Source: Oscillatoria sp. FACHB-1407
GTDB taxonomy: Bacteria; Cyanobacteriota; Cyanobacteriia; Elainellales; Elainellaceae
Direction of reading: 5' to 3'
DNA length: 41,911 nt
Assembly: GCF_014697545.1 (NCBI RefSeq)
Contig: NZ_JACJSA010000033.1
Span: forward strand, 1-41,911
Shown here: in pieces, positions 23,400-31,521 of the stretch
How positions within the stretch are numbered: position 1 is the first letter of the stretch
How the letters are laid out: each line of letters opens with the position of its first letter
Notes under the pieces: model-generated
Seen by the model: only the letters and a program-made list of their open reading frames with translations
What the model was told of the DNA's origin: nothing
Database searches by the model: none
Program-made: the position numbers and the translations under genes

Positions 23400-24236
23400 A
23401 TGCCTTACATTACTGTTGGTCAAGAAAACTCTGCAACCATCGATCTCTACTACGAAGATCTGGGGACAGGACAACCGATTGTACTGATTCATGGATTTCC
23501 ATTGAACGGACATTCCTGGGAGAAGCAGGTTTTAGTTTTACTGAATGCAGGATATCGAGTGATTACCTACGATCGCCGAGGATTTGGTGCTTCCAGCCAA
23601 CCCTCGTTTGGTTATGACTACGATACCTTCGCCGCCGATTTGAATACACTCATGACCAAGCTTGACTTGCAAAATACCGTGCTGGTCGGCTTCTCAATGG
23701 GAACCGGTGAAGTCACACGTTATCTTGGCAAATACGGCTCAGAGCGGGTGCAGAAAGCCGTGCTAATGGCTCCCGTTCCACCGTTTCTGTTAAAGACAGA
23801 CGACAATCCAGAGGGCGTTGACCAAAGCGTTTTCGATGGCATTATGAAAGCGATCGTTGCAGATCGTCCAGCTTACTTTTCTGAATTTTTCAAAGCGTTC
23901 TTCAATGTGGATGTGTTGTTGGGTGACCGTATCAGCAATGAAGCGATTCAAGCCAGTTGGAATGTAGCAGCAGGGGCTTCTGCCAAAGGGACTTTGGACT
24001 GTGTACCTTCCTGGCTCACCGATTTCCGCGATGATCTGCCCCGCATTGATGTACCGACTCTGATTATTCATGGAGATAGCGATCGCATTTTGCCGCTTGA
24101 GTCTACCGCAGCAAGACTGCCAAAGCTGATCAAAAACAGTCAACTGGTTGTCATTCCGGGTGGGCCGCACGCCATCAATTGGACTCACGCCGATCAGATC
24201 AATCCCCTGTTGCTGGACTTTCTTCAACAGAAATAA
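23400..24236 (+). CDS. alpha/beta hydrolase, non-haem chloroperoxidase type
   Basis: 278 residues with HGFPLNGHSW (oxyanion region), YDRRGFGASS, nucleophile S99 in GFSMGTGE, HGDSDRILP (acid) and GGPHAINWTHAD (His). This is the layout of cofactor-free haloperoxidase/esterase enzymes. These act mainly as esterases or perhydrolases; halogenation is a side reaction. ATG 23400 is chosen because ACGGAG lies ten bases upstream and the fold starts there; an ATG at 23352 is in frame. HIP1-rich DNA suggests long residence. Confidence 0.9.
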   Translation: MPYITVGQENSATIDLYYEDLGTGQPIVLIHGFPLNGHSWEKQVLVLLNAGYRVITYDRRGFGASSQPSFGYDYDTFAADLNTLMTKLDLQNTVLVGFSMGTGEVTRYLGKYGSERVQKAVLMAPVPPFLLKTDDNPEGVDQSVFDGIMKAIVADRPAYFSEFFKAFFNVDVLLGDRISNEAIQASWNVAAGASAKGTLDCVPSWLTDFRDDLPRIDVPTLIIHGDSDRILPLESTAARLPKLIKNSQLVVIPGGPHAINWTHADQINPLLLDFLQQK

Positions 24237-24341
24237 TCAGTGACTTGCCGGATTCCTGTCCTGTGAAACAACGCTGTGATTCACCCCGCTGAGTCAAGCT
24301 CAAATGATACACAATTTGTCTAGTTCTAAAGAGGCAATCCT

Positions 24342-25235
24342 ATGACTGTCCCCACTCAAACGTCTCGAACCGTTGCCGGAGTCATCAACAGCGTTGAAAC
24401 ACTGGAAGGGGCCGGATTTCTTGTCCGTCGGCCCTTTCCCAAAAGTAGCTTCTCTGAATTTGACCCGTTTCTTCTCCTCGACGAGTTGGGTCCGATTAAT
24501 CTAAAGCCGGGTCAGGCAAAAGGTGCACCCGATCATCCGCACCGGGGCTTTGAAACCGTCAGCTATGTCTTGGATGGACGGTTAGAACACAAAGACTCTG
24601 CGGGGCACGCCGGGCTACTAAATCCGGGTGATGTCCAGTGGATGACAGCAGGTGCGGGGGTCGTGCATTCCGAGATGCCGGAGTCAATGTTTACCCAAAC
24701 GGGTGGACGGCTCCACGGCATTCAACTATGGGTCAATCTGCCACAACGAGACAAAATGATGCCGCCCCGCTATCAGGAAATTCCAGCGGCTCAGATTCCG
24801 GTCGCTCAAACCGAAGATGGGTCTGTGACGGTGCAGGTGATTGCGGGAGAAGCGTTAGGGGCAAAAGCCGTAATTCAGACGCGCACGCCGATAACTTACC
24901 TCCACTTCACCCTGCAACCAGGGGCAACGATGATTCAGCCCGTACCAAAAGAGTACAACGCCTTTGTCTATGTACTGGAGGGGTCTGGGTTATTTGGGAC
25001 AGAGCCAGCACCTGGTGATGATGGGCAGATGGTGCTCTTTTCTCAAGATGGAGAAGATGTGGCGATCGCCAACCCTGCTGATGCTCAGCGTCCTCTAGAT
25101 CTTCTGCTGATTGCAGGTGTACCCCTTAACGAACCAGTCGTACGCTACGGTCCATTTGTCATGAACACTGAAGCTGAAATTACTCAGGCAATCAACGACT
25201 ACCAGGCAGGAAGGATGGGACGAATTGATGCTTAA
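24342..25235 (+). CDS. pirin family protein (bicupin), copy B
   Basis: 297 residues with the pirin metal ligands H65 and H67 (APDHPHRGFETVSYVLDG) and H109, E111 (WMTAGAGVVHSEMPE), then the C-terminal pirin domain ending GVPLNEPVVRYGPFVMNT. It is closer to typical bacterial pirins and quercetinases than the gene at 14741. AGAGGC lies before the ATG. The stop overlaps the start of the next gene by 8 bases, so the three genes 24342-26209 are probably one translationally coupled unit. Confidence 0.93.
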   Translation: MTVPTQTSRTVAGVINSVETLEGAGFLVRRPFPKSSFSEFDPFLLLDELGPINLKPGQAKGAPDHPHRGFETVSYVLDGRLEHKDSAGHAGLLNPGDVQWMTAGAGVVHSEMPESMFTQTGGRLHGIQLWVNLPQRDKMMPPRYQEIPAAQIPVAQTEDGSVTVQVIAGEALGAKAVIQTRTPITYLHFTLQPGATMIQPVPKEYNAFVYVLEGSGLFGTEPAPGDDGQMVLFSQDGEDVAIANPADAQRPLDLLLIAGVPLNEPVVRYGPFVMNTEAEITQAINDYQAGRMGRIDA

Positions 25236-25641
25236 CACATCTCAATATCAGATTAGTCAACATCAACGCTTGAGTGAGTTGCGAATCAAACTACTGCATC
25301 TGCACAAGCTTTTACTAGAGACTGAGCGTCTTACCTATGAGCAAGTTCGAGGGCATGTTTCTGGAGGTGAATTGCTACAACTGGTGATTAGTCATGAGCA
25401 GTTTGCCTGGTTGCATCGACTCTCAGAATTGGTTGTCCAAATCGATGAGTTGCTTCATGCCGATGAACCTGTTACATCAGAGGCAATTGAAGCGATCGAC
25501 AGTGACATTCGGACACTGCTCAGCCCCGATGAATCGGGCGATGAGTTTGCGATGAAATACAACATGGCGTTACAACGCCACCCCGATGTCGTGTTAGCTC
25601 ATGCAGATGTCATGTTGTTGCTGGCCTCTGAAAATGGTTAA
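25228..25641 (+). CDS. conserved helical protein of unknown function
   Basis: 137 residues, almost all helical: LSELRIKLLHLHKLLLETER, GGELLQLVISHEQFAWLHRL, SELVVQIDELLHADEPVTSE, LLSPDESGDEFAMKYNMALQ, then RHPDVVLAHADVMLLL. I recognise the general pattern (GELLQLVxxxxxFAWLRPLSELVVxxDE) from uncharacterised proteins in many bacteria but know no function. ATG 25228 is used; it overlaps the pirin stop. Its own end overlaps the TMEM175 gene start by 8 bases. Confidence 0.82.
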   Translation: MLNTSQYQISQHQRLSELRIKLLHLHKLLLETERLTYEQVRGHVSGGELLQLVISHEQFAWLHRLSELVVQIDELLHADEPVTSEAIEAIDSDIRTLLSPDESGDEFAMKYNMALQRHPDVVLAHADVMLLLASENG

Positions 25642-26209
25642 AGGTAGGTTAGAAGCCTTCAGTGATGGGGTAATCGCTATTATTATCACCATTATGGTGC
25701 TGGAGTTAAAAATACCTCATGAGTCAGATTTAGCTGCACTACGTCCGTTGATTCCAACCTTTCTAAGCTATGTGTTGAGTTTCGTGCATGTTGGTATCTA
25801 CTGGAACAATCACCATCATCTGTTTCAGGCAGTCCGACAAGTGAATGGTTCAACGTTGTGGGCAAACCTACATTTGTTGTTCTGGCTATCATTATTTCCC
25901 TTTGTCACCGCATGGATGGGTGAAAATCACTTTGCTGCGTTGCCTGTTGCGCTTTATGGTGTGGTTCTATTGTTGGCTGCGATCGCCTACTTCGCTCTGA
26001 CCCGCACACTTGTTTTTTACCACGGTCAAGATTCCACACTTGCAACCGCTCTTGGTCGGAATTTTAAAGGCAAGTTATCAGTATTGACTTATGCAGTTAC
26101 AATTCTACTTGCTTTTGCAATCCCTTGGCTTGCATGTGGATTATACGTTCTGGTTGCAGTTCTGTGGCTCATTCCCGATCGCCGTATCGAAAAGGCATTG
26201 AACTCATAA
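25634..26209 (+). CDS. TMEM175/DUF1211 family membrane protein
   Basis: 191 residues with the family signature RLEAFSDGVIAIIITIMVLE right after the start and six hydrophobic segments. TMEM175 relatives form potassium-permeable channels in which the FSDGV helix lines the pore; a bacterial role in K+ or proton flux is likely but not shown. The ATG at 25634 is chosen because residues before it (MQMSCCCWPLK) belong to the overlapping gene frame. Overlap of ATGGTTAA with the previous stop suggests coupling to the pirin operon. Confidence 0.9.
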   Translation: MVKGRLEAFSDGVIAIIITIMVLELKIPHESDLAALRPLIPTFLSYVLSFVHVGIYWNNHHHLFQAVRQVNGSTLWANLHLLFWLSLFPFVTAWMGENHFAALPVALYGVVLLLAAIAYFALTRTLVFYHGQDSTLATALGRNFKGKLSVLTYAVTILLAFAIPWLACGLYVLVAVLWLIPDRRIEKALNS

Positions 26210-26281
26210 AGTTCCATTTTTGATGCAACAAAAACCAGCTAATAAACCCTCTGCACCAGCACGAATATAGGCTGTTGGTCA

Positions 26282-26503
26282 CAGACAAACGCAAACAACA
26301 TCATTGGCATACTCGTGATCAACAGAGATGGAAGCGCCTTGACTACACCGACTCTGTTCAAAATCAGTGAGTTCCACGCGACCTATGTGGCGCTATCGGT
26401 GCTGGTTGCAATACCTATATTCCTGGCGATCGCCTACAAGGTGTTCAAACCCGACGAGGCATCCGAACCCGTTTTCCAGAGCGATCGGAGGGGTTGTCGG
26501 TGA
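26282..26503 (+). pseudogene. relic of a second CPBP protease gene (3' end)
   Basis: The frame reads TNANNIIGILVINRDGSALT, then TPTLFKISEFHATYVALSVL and FLAIAYKVFKPDEASEP. It aligns with the last 65 residues of the CPBP protein at 17244 (HNIGGNLLIGVAGNAVNAPT onward). The catalytic EE motif and most membrane spans are absent. A GTG at 26315 could start a 62-residue peptide, but truncation is the simpler reading. Confidence 0.8.
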
Positions 26504-26555
26504 TCTCGTCCATTCGTAAAACCATCAGCAGATGTATCAAAGGACTTCATCAACT

Positions 26556-28457
26556 ATGTCTCAAGTTTCTTCTAATCACCCACGAGATCTTGACCGACCC
26601 ACGCACGACATAGGGGCAACGGTTTCTGCTAAGGAGAGATCCTTGCTCACCCGCAAAACCTACGTCCGCAACTTGCTAATGACTGGGGCAATGGGGCTTA
26701 CCCTCAGTGTCTGCGGCCAGTTCGCAGCCGCGCAGCAGCCCGCACCGGAGAGCGTTCCGGTGGAGGCGCAGCAGCCTACAGCCACGCAGCCACACACGCC
26801 AGAGGCGACCGTGACTGCTGCGGTTGCCTCTGCCGACAAAGCGGTCACGCACGTCGAGAACGACCGCGTTCCCCAAGGCGCGGCCTGGACGCAGCACTAC
26901 TTTCCGTCCTCGGACGGCTCCGACGTCGAGCTGCATGCCGATGTGCTCCTGCCTGAAGGACTGGCCGCAGGTCAGAAGGTGCCGGTGATTCTGGTGGTCG
27001 GGCCGTACTTGGGGCACTCCGGCCAAATGGCACTGGAAAACCACGCGCACACCGGCCCATCCCTTCGCTTCCACGACTTCATCACCGGCACCAACCTGTT
27101 CGAGCGCGGCTACGCCTTCGTCATGGTGGACCTGCGCGGCTTCGGCGGCTCCACCGGATGCATGGACTTTGCGGGACCGGGTGCTCAGGCCGATGTCAGG
27201 GCCGCAATCGACTGGGCCGCGACGCAGCCCTGGTCGACGGGTGCTGTCGGGATGTACGGCAAGTCCGCCGACGCCATCACCGGACTGATCGGCAACAACC
27301 TCAATCACGACGCGCTTAAGGCGGTCGTCGCGCAGGAACCCATCTGGGACGTGTACCGCAACTTCCGCTCGAACGGTGTTCCCCGCTCGACGATTGTCAG
27401 CATCCCCAGCGTCTATAACACCATTGCCATGCTGCCCCAGATGCCGGACGACGACGAGCGTTACCGGACAAATGCCGAGTACGAGAAGACGAACCCAGGC
27501 TTATTTTGCCAATTTGACAACCTGGTCAAATACCAGATCGCCGATTCCGAGTCCGATCACTGGACGACCCGTGACCTGGCGGAGCAGGCCAAGGGCACCG
27601 ACACGCCACTGTTTTTCACGCAGGGCTTCCTCGAGTGGAGTACTGAAGCCGAGGCGATGGAGGAGTTTCTCGCGAACCACCAGGGGCCACAGCGCGGCTG
27701 GCTCGGCCCGTGGGCGCACGTGCGGGGCAACGACCGCTTTGTTGTGGACGGGCGGCTGGAGATGGGCCGCGAGGGCTGGTTCGACGAGGTGATCTCCTTC
27801 TACGACCAGCACCTCAAGGGCGTCGAACCGACCGTGGCCTACCCAGCCTACGTTGTGCAGGACAGTACCGGTGCCTGGCGTGCCCAGGACACCTGGCCGG
27901 TTGTGGAGTACTCCGCCACCATCCCGCTTGGCGGCGGGTCGTATCTGGACGACGGCCTGCTCGCCGACCCCGCAGCCGAGGCTCCCAACCGCTTCTTCGT
28001 CTGGTCTGCGCCGCTTGAGCACCCAGTTCGCATTACCGGCACGCCACGGATATCGCTTGAGATCGAGGGTTCCGGCAACGTCATGGTCGATCTCTACGAC
28101 GTTGCCCCCGATGGCAGCGCCGTCATGTTCAATCAGCAGGTGGCGGTGGTGAAACCCGGCACGACAAGCTTCGAGCTGCGGTCAACGGACTGGACGCTGC
28201 CCGTCGGCCATGCGCTAGCCGTCGAGGTCGGCACCATCCAGCCAGGGTTTGCGCTCGCAAACGACTGGATCGACACGCCGTCCTACGAGACGATCATCGT
28301 CCGCGACGCGTGGCTTGAACTCGCCCTGGACGATCCGGCCAATGACACACCAACGCCCGGCGACCCGGCACCGTGGCTGGAGCTCTACCGGCAGGAGTTC
28401 ACGGAAAAGCTATCCCCCGGCACCCCGAGCTTCACCCTGCCAACGGGAGACCGCTGA
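26556..28457 (+). CDS. CocE/NonD (X-Pro dipeptidyl-peptidase S15) family hydrolase, exported
   Basis: 633 residues. A 30-residue leader is followed by a signal peptide (LTRKTYVRNLLMTGAMGLTL to AAAQQ, about 32-60), then a peptidase S15 alpha/beta hydrolase: VPVILVVGPYLGHSG, VDLRGFGGSTGC, nucleophile S237 in GMYGKSADA, H388 in GPWAHVRGND, and a C-terminal beta-sandwich (RITGTPRISLEIEG). A Glu in QGFLEWST may act as the acid. Probable substrates are esters, amides or peptides outside the cell or in the periplasm. ATG 26556 is preferred (AAAGGA upstream). The body is very GC-rich without HIP1, while the start and ribosome site match orphan leaders elsewhere in the region, so it appears acquired and attached to a resident leader. 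Confidence 0.88.
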   Translation: MSQVSSNHPRDLDRPTHDIGATVSAKERSLLTRKTYVRNLLMTGAMGLTLSVCGQFAAAQQPAPESVPVEAQQPTATQPHTPEATVTAAVASADKAVTHVENDRVPQGAAWTQHYFPSSDGSDVELHADVLLPEGLAAGQKVPVILVVGPYLGHSGQMALENHAHTGPSLRFHDFITGTNLFERGYAFVMVDLRGFGGSTGCMDFAGPGAQADVRAAIDWAATQPWSTGAVGMYGKSADAITGLIGNNLNHDALKAVVAQEPIWDVYRNFRSNGVPRSTIVSIPSVYNTIAMLPQMPDDDERYRTNAEYEKTNPGLFCQFDNLVKYQIADSESDHWTTRDLAEQAKGTDTPLFFTQGFLEWSTEAEAMEEFLANHQGPQRGWLGPWAHVRGNDRFVVDGRLEMGREGWFDEVISFYDQHLKGVEPTVAYPAYVVQDSTGAWRAQDTWPVVEYSATIPLGGGSYLDDGLLADPAAEAPNRFFVWSAPLEHPVRITGTPRISLEIEGSGNVMVDLYDVAPDGSAVMFNQQVAVVKPGTTSFELRSTDWTLPVGHALAVEVGTIQPGFALANDWIDTPSYETIIVRDAWLELALDDPANDTPTPGDPAPWLELYRQEFTEKLSPGTPSFTLPTGDR

Positions 28458-28544
28458 CCCACATCCTATGCTGTGCTGTACGCACGACTCAGCGCCAATA
28501 GGTTCACGAGTAGGAACACCATGTTCGCTACTCTGCAATTTTAG

Positions 28545-28844
28545 ATGGTGAATCAAATGATTAAGTACAAAGATTTTGCGCCTCGGATTACTGAACGGGG
28601 ACCTTTCGGCGGACCTGCCGAGTATGAATCCTTCTCTGAGGTTGTGAGTGAGGTCAATCAGTGGATTGCAAGTACAACAATACAGGTGATCAATGTTGAA
28701 ACTGTTGTTTTACCCGATCGCATTGAAGGCACAAGTGATGATGTCTACGGAGTGACGACCAGTAATGCTTTCTACCCAGTGATGATCAGTCAGGGTCTTG
28801 CAATCAATTGCTTTCAATGTGTACGTATCTGGTACAGAGAATAA
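28545..28844 (+). CDS. hypothetical protein of the VINVETVVLP type
   Basis: 99 residues: start FAPRITERGPFGG, then FSEVVSEVNQWIASTTIQVI, NVETVVLPDRIEGTSDD and a C-terminal CVRIWYRE. It resembles small uncharacterised bacterial proteins with the same VETVVLP and VRVWY ends, perhaps a compact alpha/beta domain; no function is known. The start is uncertain (28545 or ATG 28560), and no good ribosome site is seen. It precedes the RidA-like gene by 40 bases and could be co-transcribed. Confidence 0.65.
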   Translation: MVNQMIKYKDFAPRITERGPFGGPAEYESFSEVVSEVNQWIASTTIQVINVETVVLPDRIEGTSDDVYGVTTSNAFYPVMISQGLAINCFQCVRIWYRE

Positions 28845-28884
28845 GCTCCTGAACATTAGTGTCTAAATCAGAACAAGGAACACC

Positions 28885-29286
28885 ATGAATAAGCCCAAGT
28901 TTTTTGTTACCCCCGGTTATGGGGAATACATGCTGAATAACTTGCATTACTCGCAAGCCGTAAAAATTGGCGATCGCGTGGAGACATCTGGTCAAGGCGG
29001 CTGGGATGACAATCTGCAAATTCCCGAATTGCTTGCGGACGAGATTGCCCAGGCGTTTCGGAACGTAGAGCGAACCCTGGCAACTGCCGGGGCAGGCTGG
29101 GAGCATGTTGTTCATGTCAATTCTTACCATGCTGGTGGGTTGCCCCCAGAAGTTAATGAGGTGATGGTCAGGCTATATCGCCATTACATGCCCAACCATG
29201 CCCCCATTTGGACGCAGGTAGGAGTCGCGGCACTTGGGCTGCCAACGATGCGGGTTGAAATCCGCGTTACTGCAATTGTTTCGTGA
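28885..29286 (+). CDS. RidA/YjgF family protein
   Basis: 133 residues: YSQAVKIGDRVETSGQGGWD, EIAQAFRNVERTLATAGAGW, VVHVNSYHAG and a C-terminal WTQVGVAALGLPTMRVEIRVTAIV. This is the YjgF/UK114 trimeric fold. The conserved Arg of true RidA imine deaminases is represented by R121 in MRVEIRVTA. RidA proteins hydrolyse reactive enamine/imine intermediates; other members act in aromatic or pyrimidine breakdown. AAGGAACACC lies before the ATG. Confidence 0.9.
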   Translation: MNKPKFFVTPGYGEYMLNNLHYSQAVKIGDRVETSGQGGWDDNLQIPELLADEIAQAFRNVERTLATAGAGWEHVVHVNSYHAGGLPPEVNEVMVRLYRHYMPNHAPIWTQVGVAALGLPTMRVEIRVTAIVS

Positions 29287-29396
29287 GTTTTGCATCAGCG
29301 ACAACACTGCTCTACACCGATCAGAGCAAGCAGATGGAGTCATAACTGCGACACAAAATTGATGCTAACTAGAACTGATCCATCAGGAGGACAATC

Positions 29397-29843
29397 ATGA
29401 AACTTCAACTCATTTTCGGAGTACTAACGATCGCGACAGGGTTGCTCGGAGGTTCATTCACTCATCCCGCGATCGCGAAGCACTGCTACGAAGCGCAGAT
29501 CGCACACAGCATTTCTTCACAGCAAACCTCCCCCATTCTGATCGCCACTGCCTACACTGATTTAACCTTACCCACCTTGCGCCAGGGCGATCGCGGTAGA
29601 AACGTGGAACTGTTGCAGCATATCCTTCAAGACAATGGCTTTTTAGGAGCCGCAGGCGTGAGATTAGGCAATCCAAGAGGGGCGATCGTTGATGGCATCT
29701 TTGGTGAGATTACAGCTTCTGCGATACGAGATTTACAGCAACGGTACGAAATTCCAGTCACAGGGCAAGTCAATCCTACAACTTGGGGAGTCCTGGATAT
29801 GCACGAAAACCCCTATCGATCGCCGCTTCCCTGGAAACAATAG
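29397..29843 (+). CDS. exported peptidoglycan-binding domain protein
   Basis: 148 residues: signal peptide (MKLQLIFGVLTIATGLLGG to AIA), then a PG_binding_1 domain: LRQGDRGRNVELLQHILQDN, GAIVDGIFGEITASAIRDLQ, VTGQVNPTTWGVL. It probably binds cell wall glycan in the periplasm; there is no catalytic domain. CAGGAGG ribosome site. The insertion NGFLGAAGVRLGNPRGAIVDG is longer than in standard repeats. A small secreted protein follows 32 bases later. Confidence 0.9.
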   Translation: MKLQLIFGVLTIATGLLGGSFTHPAIAKHCYEAQIAHSISSQQTSPILIATAYTDLTLPTLRQGDRGRNVELLQHILQDNGFLGAAGVRLGNPRGAIVDGIFGEITASAIRDLQQRYEIPVTGQVNPTTWGVLDMHENPYRSPLPWKQ

Positions 29844-29875
29844 AACATTACACAACCATAAGCCAGAGATTTCTC

Positions 29876-30169
29876 ATGAACCGAAAGATTCTTTCAACCA
29901 AAATCACACCTACAACCACAATCGCGATCCCAATTCTGTTTGGCGCACTCCTACTGTGCAAGTTTCCATCCCTGGCTCAAGTCAGTTCACAAGTAATTCC
30001 CAGAATCGAAGTGATCGAAAGTGCTGAAGGGATTCCACCCAGCTATCGTTTAGTCATTAGCCGATCTCAGGACAATGTTTATATCTTCTGTCCGACTGGC
30101 TTCGAGCCACAGTTTAACTATCTGCAAAATGTGAAGGCGATTCAATGTAAGCCGTTTACCAGTCCCTAG
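29876..30169 (+). CDS. small exported protein of unknown function
   Basis: 97 residues. Start MNRKILSTKITPTTTIAIPI and a hydrophobic stretch to FPSLAQ make a signal peptide; the mature part (about 60 residues) has strands VIPRIEVIESAEGIPPSYRL and two cysteines (IFCPTG and IQCKPF) that could pair. ATG 29876 is preferred because the 31 residues added by an earlier start run through the end of the previous gene. No family is recognised. A hairpin repeat follows its stop by about 20 bases. Confidence 0.7.
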   Translation: MNRKILSTKITPTTTIAIPILFGALLLCKFPSLAQVSSQVIPRIEVIESAEGIPPSYRLVISRSQDNVYIFCPTGFEPQFNYLQNVKAIQCKPFTSP

Positions 30170-30189
30170 TACAGCAAAAAATAAGTTTT

Positions 30190-30243
30190 GAAAGGGGTGA
30201 AGGGGTTCCACCCCTTCTTGGGGGCGAAGCCCCCGAACCTCCT
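30190..30243. repeat. G/C hairpin repeat, copy 2, inverse of 20203-20275
   Basis: AAGGGGTTCCACCCCTT near 30198-30216 and GGGGGCGAAGCCCCC near 30220-30234 are two hairpins in the opposite order to the copy at 20203. It may also end transcription of the exported-protein genes. Confidence 0.7.
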
Positions 30244-30348
30244 ACATTGCAGAACTTTGTGTTCGCAACACTAGAAGTGAACCAGTGAGGGGCAACAGCA
30301 TAACAACAACTCACACCACTTTTTGATTTGCACAAAGGAGAAATTCAG

Positions 30349-30726
30349 ATGTCAGAAAACAATAAAGCCACTTTAAAAGCGGCAAATGCGGCGAACGCTG
30401 CGGGCAACTATGAAGGATTCTTGTCATTCTGCACTGACGACACGAAATGGACGTTCATAGGGGACAAGACCCTTAACGGAAAAGAAGCTGTTCGCCAATA
30501 TATGGCAGAGACATACATAGAGCCGCCAAAGTTTACGGTCGCCAACTTAATTGCTGAGGGTGATTTCGTCACGGCAGTTGGCGACATTACACTGAAGGAC
30601 GCAGACGGGAGGGCGGATCATTACTCGTACTGCGATGTCTGGCGTTTTCGCGGCGACAAGATGGTCGAATTAAGGGCTTTCGTCATTAAAACCGAAGTCA
30701 AGGATGAAACTAGCAGCGTACCGTAA
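30349..30726 (+). CDS. SnoaL/NTF2-like protein
   Basis: 125 residues: MSENNKATLKAANAANAAGN, FLSFCTDDTKWTFIGDKTLN, GKEAVRQYMAETYIEPP, strands FTVANLIAEGDFVTAVGDIT and YSYCDVWRFRGDKMVELRAF. NTF2-like fold of the SnoaL group, reaction unknown. ATG 30349 follows AAAGGAG at the right distance. The leader and first ~20 codons match those grafted onto the quinone reductase at 18457, so a sister gene once stood there. Confidence 0.88.
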   Translation: MSENNKATLKAANAANAAGNYEGFLSFCTDDTKWTFIGDKTLNGKEAVRQYMAETYIEPPKFTVANLIAEGDFVTAVGDITLKDADGRADHYSYCDVWRFRGDKMVELRAFVIKTEVKDETSSVP

Positions 30727-30755
30727 TTAGAAGCTCATAGATTCGTCTTTTGAAT

Positions 30756-31181
30756 CTACCGCAAGCTAGAGGGTATAACTTTAATCTTGTCCGTGGTGTG
30801 ATCGCTGAGGTAGGGTAAATCGCTGCCGCGATCGCCGCTCCAGTCACCCTGCCCCTGCTGTTTCAACACCTGCAAGATTTCCTCAAACACAGAGAAAACG
30901 TGCTCAGGGGCCACGGGATCGAGCAAGTCCCGGATTTGGTTGTCGCTTGGAATCTGATGGACACCAAACAGGCTTTGGGCATTACTGTTGCCCTTGCGGC
31001 CCTCCATCATGCGCAGATAGGCCAGAAATGAAGGGGTTTGGGTGAAGAACACGCTAAACGCGCTCAAGGCTGCATTTTCCATCCCATAGCGGGTGTTCTT
31101 GCCACTGCGTTTGTCCTCGCTACCGGACAAACGCTGGTGAAAAGAACCGACTATTGTGTTAAACAACCCCCGTTCGCTCAA
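30756..31181 (-). pseudogene. transposase fragment (N-terminal part)
   Basis: The 141-codon frame contains GMENAALSAFSVFFTQTPSF, LAYLRMMEGRKGNSNAQSLF and HQIPSDNQIRDLLDPVAPEH, the N-terminal region of a DDE transposase group common in cyanobacteria. The catalytic part is cut; the frame ends after DHTTDKIKVIPSSLR. The start is only a TTG. Terminal repeats were not found. I could not fix the IS family. Confidence 0.75.
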
Positions 31182-31195
31182 CGGTTCTGGCTCTC

Positions 31196-31396
31196 TTGGC
31201 TCTCTCAGATGTCCTTACAATATTGGACCAGGAGTTTATGTTGAAGCAAGCCAAGGCGATCGTGGCGGTAAAGTTACACAATTCCAGGGTGCTGCTGCAA
31301 CGACTGAATCGGCAACGTACAACAGAGCAGGCAACTCAGGCGATCGCAGAGTTAGCCCAATTGATTCAGCAGGTAGCCAAGCCTTGGCCGTCTTGA
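31196..31396 (+). pseudogene. possible cas1 gene fragment
   Basis: The frame holds FMLKQAKAIVAVKLHNSRVL, LQRLNRQRTTEQATQAIAEL, then AQLIQQVAKP. This resembles the Cas1 helix where AKAIVxAKxHNQRxLLQR is followed by a charged helix. Cas1 catalytic Glu/His segments are absent and the frame breaks after KPWPS. No CRISPR repeats are nearby. It adjoins the transposase fragment. Chance similarity to another helical protein is possible. Confidence 0.35.
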
Positions 31397-31521
31397 GTCT
31401 GGGGTTGAGCGATCGCATTTGACTGTGGAATTGCTCGCCCTCCATCTGGCATTACCTGTTTTTTCCCACAGTGAACGATCGCTAAGACCTTTGGGACAAT
31501 AGCATTAGCTAGGCAGTATGG

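Noticed and set aside
26676-28022. Long minus-strand frames opposite the CocE gene
   Set aside because: Typical antisense shadows in GC-rich coding DNA; the plus strand carries signal peptide and catalytic motifs.
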